The notes beneath the pieces were generated by a model. The model did no database searches. It was not told where the DNA came from and was given only the letters and a program-made list of their open reading frames with translations. DNA of 11,916 nt. It comes from an uncultured Eubacteriales bacterium (GTDB lineage Bacteria > Bacillota > Clostridia > Oscillospirales > CAG-272). Within the stretch, counting starts at the first letter, position 1, and each line of letters opens with the position of its first letter. A program made the position numbers and the translations under genes. Positions 6,414-11,916 of this stretch are shown piece after piece. The DNA lies in assembly GCA_900546635.1 (NCBI GenBank), contig URDS01000067.1, forward strand, positions 1 to 11,916. Direction: 5' to 3'.

Positions 6414-9400
6414 TCAAAAGAAAGAAAACTGATTGGTTTCGTTCAGATTGTCCAAAACGCTGTTGCGGGATAAAATTTCAACCACGCTTTTATTCAGCTG
6501 CGCACGCTCACGAAGTTCCTCAATGGAAAAGAACTCGCCCTCTCCGCGCGCCTCTACGATTTTCTGCGCGGCCGTCTCGCCAAGTCCTCCGAGCGATGCA
6601 AACGGAAGCCGTATCTTTCCGTTTTCCGGCAAGAACGCTGCGGCATCCGATTTGTACAAATCCACCGGCAAAAACTGTATGCCGCGCGCAAGCGCCTCCC
6701 GCACAAGCTGCAAAGCCGTGACCATTTCCGCGTCTTTCTGGGTCGCATCCTCCTTGGCGGAAAGCTCGTCTATTTTGGCCGAAACCGCGCCGCGCCCCCG
6801 CATGACGACTTCACCGTCAAAACCGCCGGGCGCCACGGTAAAGTAGGCGGCGTAAAACTCCATCGGATAATAAATTTTATACCATGCCAGACGAATCGCA
6901 CTCATAACATACGCCGCGGCATGCGCTTTCGGGAACATGTATTTGATTTTTTTGCAGGAGGCGATGTACCATTCGGGTACATTGTGCGCCAGCATTTCTT
7001 CTTCCCATTCGGGCGTCAGTCCCTTACCCTTACGCACGGATTCCATAATTTTAAAGGCAAGGCCGTTGTCAAGTCCGTGCCGAATCAGATACAACATAAT
7101 GCCGTCGCGCGTTCCCACCACCTCGGAAATCGTGCAGGTACCCTCGCGAATCAAATCCTGCGCATTGCCGAGCCACACATCGGTGCCGTGCGTCAGCCCC
7201 GAAATCTGCAAAAGGTCGGCAAAGTTCTGCGGTTTCGCATCTACCAGTACGCTCTGGATAAAGCGCGTACCCATTTCAGGCAGACCGAGCGTTCCGAGCG
7301 GGCAGCCGATGTCGTCGGGCGTCACGCCGAGCGGCGCGCAGGACAAAAACAGTTCATACGCCGAGCGGTCGTTCATTTTTACGTCCATGACGCTGGTATT
7401 TGTATATTTTTCCAGCATCTTATACTTGGTCGGCATATCGTGCCCGAGCTCGTCGAGCTTCAAAATCGTATCGTGCAGATACGAAAACTGAAAGTGCGTC
7501 GTCACAATATTGGATTTCGGATCGTCAGCCGGATGCTGCACGGGCGTAAAGTCATAAATGCTGTATTCTTTCGGCACAACAATGATGCCGCCGGGATGCT
7601 GTCCGGTCGTGCGTTTTACACCGACGCAGCCCGCCACGAGGCGGTCCACATCCGCCCGACAGAGCGAAATGCCGCGCTCCTCCAAATACTTGGATACAAA
7701 GCCGAACGCAGTCTTGGAAGCCAGCGTGCCGATGGTTCCCGCGCGGAACACATTCTCACTGCCGAACAGTTCCTCCGTGTATTTATGTACGCGCCCCTGT
7801 ACGTCGCCCGAAAAGTTCAGGTCAATATCCGGAGACTTGTCCCCATAGAAGCCGAGAAAGGTCTCAAACGGAATGTCGTGCCCGTCTCCGTGATAGGGCG
7901 CGCCGCAAACCGGACAGTTTTTATCCGGCAGATCGAAGCCGGATCCGACCGAACCATCCGTAAAAAATTCGCTGTGCTTACATTTCGGGCAAACATAATG
8001 CGGCGGCAGCGGATTGACCTCCGAAATGCCGGCCATGGAAGCGACAAAAGACGAACCGACCGATCCGCGGGAACCCACCAAATATCCCTGACTTTCGCTG
8101 TAAGCGACAAGCTTTTGCGCGATCATATACAGCACCGCAAAACCATGCTTGATAATCGAATCCAGTTCTTTGGCAAGGCGCTTTTCCACAATTTCCGGCA
8201 GATTCTCGCCGTAAATAGAGCGGGCGCGCTCCCAGCACATGTGCTGCAGATCCTCCTCCGCCCCTTCCATAATCGGCGTATAGGTGCCTTTGGGAATCGG
8301 TCGGATTTCCTCAATCATATCATTGATCCGATTGGTATTCGTCACCACAACCTCATAGGCGGTTTCCTCGCCGAGATAGCTGAACTCCTCCAGCATCTCC
8401 TCAGTAGTGCGGTAATACAAACCGATGTCGCGGTCGGCATCCGAAAATTTGAGACCGGAAAGCAGGATTTTTCGGTAGATTTCATCCTCACGGTTTAAAA
8501 AATGCGCGTCGCACGTCGCAACTACCGGTTTGCCGAGCTTTTTACCGAGCGCAACAATCTTTCGGTTCAGGTCGCGCAGTCCCTCGTCATCCGCCGCTTT
8601 TCCCTCCGCGATCAAAAAACGGTTGTTGCAAATCGGCTGAATTTCCAGGTAATCGTAAAACTCGGCGATTTTTTCGATTTCATCCTGCGAGCGGCCGTCC
8701 AGCACCGCGCGGAACAGTTCGCCCGCTTCGCAGGCGGAGCCGATCAAAAGGCCGTCGCGGTATTGCGCAAGCACCGTCTTCGGAATACGGGGATTTCGCC
8801 GATAATAGTTGAGATAGCTCATGGAAATGAGCTTATACAGATTTTTCAAACCGGTCGCATTTTTCACAAGCAGAATCTGGTGATAGGTGCGAAGCTTCAA
8901 GGGATCGGCGCTTTCGCTCATCGCGCCGTTGATACGCTCAAGATTTGCAATCCCCTCGTTTTTCAATTTTTCCGCCATCTTGAAAAAGATGTTGGCCAGC
9001 ATTTCCGCGTCGTCGCAGGCGCGGTGGTGATTAAAATCCCCAAGGCCGTAATACTCCGCAAGTATATCCAGCTTATGCCGTTTCAGTTCCGGGTTGGCAA
9101 AGCGCGAAAGCGCAACCGTATCCATATACGGATTGTCAAACGGAATATGCAGTTGTTCTGCGGCGGCACGAATAAAACTGATATCAAAATTGGCATTGTG
9201 CGCAATCAGCAGACGGTCGCCGACAAAATCGAGAAAATCCGGAATGGCTTTCTCAATGCCCGGCGCGTCTGCGACCATTTCATCGGTAATACCGGTCAGC
9301 TCGGTAATATTCTGCGGAATCGGCATCCCGGGATTGACAAAAGTATTATAACGCGCAAGCACCTGACCGCCCTGAATTTTCACCGCGCCGATCTCGGTAA

Positions 9401-10796
9401 TCCCGCAATTTGCCACCGAAAGCCCTGTTGTCTCAATGTCAAATACAATAAATTCATTGTCCAGCGTGGCGCCCTCAATGTCGCCGTATACCGCGCGCGC
9501 GGTATCATCGACAAAGTACGCCTCCATGCCGTAAATCACCTTGATGCCGCCCTGCTTTTCGGCAGCCAGCATCATCTCGGGAAAAGACTGAACGTTTCCG
9601 TGATCGGTAATGGCAATGGCCGGATGGCCGAAGCGTTTGGCCGTCGCAATCGCGTCGGCGGGATTGATGATCGCATCCATCTGCGACATAACGCTGTGTA
9701 AATGCAGTTCCACTCGCTTTTCGGGCGCGTGATCCTCGCGCAGCACTTCCGAAATCTGCGCGATATGTTGAGGACGCATGACGTTTTCATTTGTAAACGT
9801 ATCCACGCGCAGCCGTCCGTACACGGCATAGCATTTGCCGATTTTGATGTCGGAAACAAAACCGACCTCGTCTGTCAAATATACACCGCGCAGGAAAACA
9901 GATGAATCACCGTCTGTCAGACCGATACTGACGCTGATCTTATCGCCACGGCGCGTCTCGCGGGTATCCACCGAAAAAACCTTACCCATAATGAGATGGG
10001 TGCCGGATGATTTTTGAAGTTTACGCATCGGCGTGGGCGCTGCAAACAAAAATTCCTCGCCGAGCACCTGTCGGCTGTCCTGCGTGTCAAACAGCATATA
10101 GCCGCTTTTAAAGCGTGTCTCACCGATTTGCTCGCCCTCCAGCGTCTCGCTGCTCAGCGTATCCACCATCGGCAGGCGCTCAGGCTGTTCAGGCTCGCTG
10201 TTTGGCTCAGGCGGCGCCTGCTGCTCCGCGGCCAGCGCGCGTGCAATATCCGCATCCAGACGGCGATAGTCGTTCTCAAAAACCGTTTTGCGAACGCTTT
10301 CTATATATGCCGGGTCCTCGCTCGAATGAATTTCCACCTTGAAATCAAGCGCAAATTCACTTTTAATAATTCCGGCAATCACGTCCGCCGTCCGCGCCAT
10401 ATCCAATATGCCGATTCCGCCTGCGCCGAACGGAACGCCGATGCGAATGCTCGTCTTTGCAATTTCAATGTCCGCATAATGAAAGAATCCCCGCGACACA
10501 GTACCGACGCGCTCTGTCTCATTGAGCACCTCGGTCATATAACTTTTGTTGAATTTTTCCGCCGGGTAACGCGGCAGTATACGCACCGAGTTCAAAGCAT
10601 GCGCAGCGGCCAGTTCCCCCTCCAGCGCATATAAGAGAGATTTTTCCACAATATCCGGAAAGAATGCGCGCACCTCGACCATGCGGCGTTCCCGATCCAC
10701 ACGGAGCGATACTTCCTGCGCGCATTTCATCATTGCCGCACGATTTTCCGATGAAGGCGTATAGGCCGGAAAATATTCTGCCAGGGATTTTGCCAT
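6414..10796 (-). CDS. polC: DNA polymerase III alpha subunit, PolC type
   Basis: PolC is the main chromosomal replicase of low-GC Gram-positives, combining polymerase and 3'-5' proofreading in one chain. The 1460 aa match the family's usual length of about 1430-1470. In order: an N-terminal domain (1-190); a proline- and glutamate-rich linker (about 194-208); an OB fold (about 265-350); and the first part of the PHP domain (ELHLHS 363-368, TDHGN 397-401, Glu425). The inserted DEDD exonuclease follows (DIETTG 453-458, Asp538, His591, Asp596), then the rest of PHP (CDAH 762-765). The polymerase core has GSRGSVGSS (908-916), a zinc finger (Cys936, Cys939, Cys961, Cys964), catalytic DIDLNFSGD (990-998) and Asp1115. 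A helix-hairpin-helix stretch lies at about 1397-1417, and the C-terminal QFSFF (1456-1460) fits the sliding-clamp motif. All catalytic residues are present. The ATG has AAGGAG overlapping the kinase stop, 10 bp upstream. Many clostridia have polC after ispG; here it precedes pyrH. Confidence 0.99.
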   Translation of the reverse strand: MAKSLAEYFPAYTPSSENRAAMMKCAQEVSLRVDRERRMVEVRAFFPDIVEKSLLYALEGELAAAHALNSVRILPRYPAEKFNKSYMTEVLNETERVGTVSRGFFHYADIEIAKTSIRIGVPFGAGGIGILDMARTADVIAGIIKSEFALDFKVEIHSSEDPAYIESVRKTVFENDYRRLDADIARALAAEQQAPPEPNSEPEQPERLPMVDTLSSETLEGEQIGETRFKSGYMLFDTQDSRQVLGEEFLFAAPTPMRKLQKSSGTHLIMGKVFSVDTRETRRGDKISVSIGLTDGDSSVFLRGVYLTDEVGFVSDIKIGKCYAVYGRLRVDTFTNENVMRPQHIAQISEVLREDHAPEKRVELHLHSVMSQMDAIINPADAIATAKRFGHPAIAITDHGNVQSFPEMMLAAEKQGGIKVIYGMEAYFVDDTARAVYGDIEGATLDNEFIVFDIETTGLSVANCGITEIGAVKIQGGQVLARYNTFVNPGMPIPQNITELTGITDEMVADAPGIEKAIPDFLDFVGDRLLIAHNANFDISFIRAAAEQLHIPFDNPYMDTVALSRFANPELKRHKLDILAEYYGLGDFNHHRACDDAEMLANIFFKMAEKLKNEGIANLERINGAMSESADPLKLRTYHQILLVKNATGLKNLYKLISMSYLNYYRRNPRIPKTVLAQYRDGLLIGSACEAGELFRAVLDGRSQDEIEKIAEFYDYLEIQPICNNRFLIAEGKAADDEGLRDLNRKIVALGKKLGKPVVATCDAHFLNREDEIYRKILLSGLKFSDADRDIGLYYRTTEEMLEEFSYLGEETAYEVVVTNTNRINDMIEEIRPIPKGTYTPIMEGAEEDLQHMCWERARSIYGENLPEIVEKRLAKELDSIIKHGFAVLYMIAQKLVAYSESQGYLVGSRGSVGSSFVASMAGISEVNPLPPHYVCPKCKHSEFFTDGSVGSGFDLPDKNCPVCGAPYHGDGHDIPFETFLGFYGDKSPDIDLNFSGDVQGRVHKYTEELFGSENVFRAGTIGTLASKTAFGFVSKYLEERGISLCRADVDRLVAGCVGVKRTTGQHPGGIIVVPKEYSIYDFTPVQHPADDPKSNIVTTHFQFSYLHDTILKLDELGHDMPTKYKMLEKYTNTSVMDVKMNDRSAYELFLSCAPLGVTPDDIGCPLGTLGLPEMGTRFIQSVLVDAKPQNFADLLQISGLTHGTDVWLGNAQDLIREGTCTISEVVGTRDGIMLYLIRHGLDNGLAFKIMESVRKGKGLTPEWEEEMLAHNVPEWYIASCKKIKYMFPKAHAAAYVMSAIRLAWYKIYYPMEFYAAYFTVAPGGFDGEVVMRGRGAVSAKIDELSAKEDATQKDAEMVTALQLVREALARGIQFLPVDLYKSDAAAFLPENGKIRLPFASLGGLGETAAQKIVEARGEGEFFSIEELRERAQLNKSVVEILSRNSVLDNLNETNQFSFF

Positions 10797-10806
10797 TTTC
10801 TGCTCC

Positions 10807-11688
10807 TTACTTCACAAACTGAACGGCGCCGTGAAGATTTTTCATTTCTATTGCGCGCTCAGTACGCAAATACTCGCCGTCAAGCGACCAAGCCGTCGGC
10901 AAATCGGGAATAATTTCAAGAGAAGAGGCCTTGAAAAACTCAAAACGTTTGTTCTCAAAATTGCTGGTCGTCAACGAATTGATGATCACATTCAAATCAC
11001 CGAGCGTCCTCGGCATTTTAATCAAAATCACTTCAAAAAGGCCGTCGTTGAGCGATACGATCTTATCGCTCAGCTTCACAATTCCGCCGAAAGAGGTGGA
11101 ATTTGCAATCGCACCGAACACATAATCTCCCTCGTAAATTGTATCGTGCGTCATAAATTTCATACGCTGCGGCTTAATGCTCTGCAAATCCCGAATGCCC
11201 TCAAATACATAGGCCGCATGCCCCAGCACGTTCTTAACATCCTGAGATGCCGAATAAGACGCGGCGGTAAACGCGCCGAATGAAGCGACATAGGTAAAAT
11301 AGCGATCGCCGAATTTCCCGACATCAAGCGGACGCGGCATACCGTCGGCAATCGCATGCGCCGCTTTCTTTATATTGGAAGGAAGCCCCATGCTGCTGCC
11401 GAAATCATTGGTGCTGCCGCACGGAATATAACCCAGCGGAATCGACACGCCGGCGTCCAGCATACCGCTGATTACCTCATTCAGCGTACCGTCCCCGCCG
11501 CAGCAAACAATCAAATCGTATCCCGCGCCCGCGCCCGCAAACTCCGATGCGTCTCCGCGTCGATTTGTCACCATAACAGTCACCGCAAAATCACCCTCTG
11601 CGAAAATGCGAATGACATCCATCAGCGCGCCCTTAATGCGCATTTTTCCCGCCACGGGATTGACGATCAGTAAAAGTTTTTTATGCAT
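10807..11688 (-). CDS. Diacylglycerol kinase family lipid kinase (DgkB/YegS-like)
   Basis: This is a soluble, membrane-associated lipid kinase of the DAGK catalytic-domain family. The likely reaction is ATP-dependent phosphorylation of diacylglycerol to phosphatidic acid, recycling lipid left from lipoteichoic acid synthesis; the substrate is inferred from the family. The 293-aa protein has VNPVAGK (9-15), the nucleotide motif GGDGTLNEV (64-72), IPCGSTNDFG (88-97), LDVGKFG (121-127), the metal-site LNDGLFEVILIK (213-224) and WSLDGEYL (267-274). The length and motif order fit DgkB, YegS and BmrU types, so I give no symbol. The ATG at 11688 has AGGAGG 10 nt upstream, and a promoter lies at 11734-11762. 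The stop codon is embedded in polC's ribosome site, so the two genes are probably co-transcribed. The product could feed CdsA, encoded further down the block. Confidence 0.93.
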   Translation of the reverse strand: MHKKLLLIVNPVAGKMRIKGALMDVIRIFAEGDFAVTVMVTNRRGDASEFAGAGAGYDLIVCCGGDGTLNEVISGMLDAGVSIPLGYIPCGSTNDFGSSMGLPSNIKKAAHAIADGMPRPLDVGKFGDRYFTYVASFGAFTAASYSASQDVKNVLGHAAYVFEGIRDLQSIKPQRMKFMTHDTIYEGDYVFGAIANSTSFGGIVKLSDKIVSLNDGLFEVILIKMPRTLGDLNVIINSLTTSNFENKRFEFFKASSLEIIPDLPTAWSLDGEYLRTERAIEMKNLHGAVQFVK

Positions 11689-11733
11689 TCCCTATCCGCC
11701 TCCTGCATCTACGAGAAACTTGTTATTATTTTT

Positions 11734-11762
11734 ATTTTACCACATTCAACGGGCGGCGGCAA
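11734..11762 (-). promoter_or_regulatory. Predicted sigma-A promoter for the lipid kinase-polC unit
   Basis: On the minus strand, TTGCCG (11757-11762) and TAAAAT (11734-11739) are 17 bp apart. TGG directly before TAAAAT makes an extended -10. The 26 bases just upstream (11766-11791) are almost all A/T and could serve as an UP element. The -10 hexamer and spacing are the same as at the pyrH promoter. The predicted start near 11727 leaves a leader of about 40 nt that contains AGGAGG. Confidence 0.7.
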
Positions 11763-11815
11763 CCGAAATTTGCATTTTTAATTAAATTTTTGAAAACGGC
11801 GCTCCGTTTCTTCCA

Positions 11816-11846
11816 TATAAAAAACCGCACGGCAAGCGCGCGGTTT
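11816..11846 (-). terminator. Intrinsic terminator of a minus-strand gene right of the window
   Basis: As minus-strand RNA, the arms at 11837-11846 and 11822-11831 form a 10-bp stem (AAACCGCGCG with CGUGCGGUUU, one G-U pair) around CUUGC. The 3' arm runs directly into six T and then ATAT. The G-U pair would be an A-C mismatch on the plus strand, which supports the minus orientation. It implies a gene ending just beyond 11916 and separates it from the lipid kinase promoter. A weaker 6-bp hairpin (AAACGG with CCGTTT, 11794-11809) follows. Confidence 0.8.
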
Positions 11847-11848
11847 CT

Positions 11849-11901
11849 GACCGTCGAAAAACCAAGGTTTTTCGACGATAGGGCGCGTTCACTCGCGTCG
11901 T
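11849..11901 (-). repeat. Dispersed palindromic repeat, right copy (inverted)
   Basis: The same 26-bp palindromic core as at the left end lies at 11852-11877, with flanks on both sides. Read on the minus strand, the copy matches 1-53 at 47 of 53 positions, including 17 of 20 in the flank before the core. A further inverted repeat, GGCGCG (11882-11887) and CGCGCC (11902-11907), forms an outer stem and suggests the element extends toward 11909. An alternative alignment places an 8-nt insertion here relative to the left copy. In the minus direction it ends 2 nt before the terminator hairpin at 11846, the same arrangement as on the left. Confidence 0.85.
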
Positions 11902-11916
11902 CGCGCCGACCTACGG

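Noticed and set aside
6921..9701. Two long plus-strand open frames (525 and 399 codons) opposite polC.
   Set aside because: They are antisense to a complete PolC with all domain motifs, their translations are arginine- and histidine-rich without recognisable motifs, and no ribosome site or promoter stands out. They are codon-bias shadows.
1..11916. A defence system, mobile element, CRISPR array or biosynthetic cluster.
   Set aside because: The only directly repeated or inverted sequence found is the end-repeat pair. All nine genes are known housekeeping families, and no transposase, integrase, nuclease module or spaced repeats are present.

Overview
The window is a dense block of housekeeping genes from a low-to-mid GC Gram-positive anaerobe, most likely a Clostridia-type member of the Bacillota. 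The reasons are a PolC-type replicative polymerase with built-in proofreading, the pyrH-frr-uppS-cdsA-dxr-rseP-ispG gene order known from clostridia, a complete-looking share of the MEP isoprenoid pathway, and Shine-Dalgarno-led starts. I cannot name the genus. No phage, insertion sequence, CRISPR, tRNA or rRNA is visible.

Layout. All nine genes lie on the minus strand, so transcription runs from high to low coordinates. The 228 bp before the first gene (11689-11916) hold a dispersed palindromic repeat, an intrinsic terminator for a gene to the right of the window, and a good sigma-A-type promoter. Then come a diacylglycerol/lipid kinase gene (11688-10807) and polC (10796-6414), 10 bp apart with polC's Shine-Dalgarno overlapping the kinase stop codon. 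A 92-bp gap follows with a second sigma-A promoter. It leads into pyrH (6321-5605), frr (5586-5032), uppS (4957-4244), cdsA (4240-3401), dxr (3390-2248), rseP (2238-1210) and ispG (1204-122). Gaps are 3-18 bp except for a 74-bp gap between frr and uppS that contains a perfect 10-bp hairpin. The 121 bp after ispG hold a terminator hairpin pointing the other way and a second, inverted copy of the same repeat. No stretch over 300 bases lacks a gene.

How the genes fit together. PyrH (UMP to UDP) and Frr (ribosome recycling) serve nucleotide supply and translation. Dxr and IspG are steps in the MEP route to isoprenoid precursors, which UppS turns into the undecaprenyl carrier for cell-wall synthesis. 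CdsA and the lipid kinase handle phosphatidic acid and CDP-diacylglycerol, and RseP is a membrane protease. The block is therefore a growth and envelope cluster, with the replicative polymerase next to it.

I found no new multi-gene system. The most interesting signal is non-coding. Both ends carry inverted copies of a repeat of at least 53 bp built around a 26-bp palindrome. Each copy sits exactly 2 nt upstream of an intrinsic terminator hairpin in the same relative polarity, which suggests a recurrent 3'-end module. The placement of polC upstream of pyrH, instead of downstream of ispG as in many relatives, is the second point of note.
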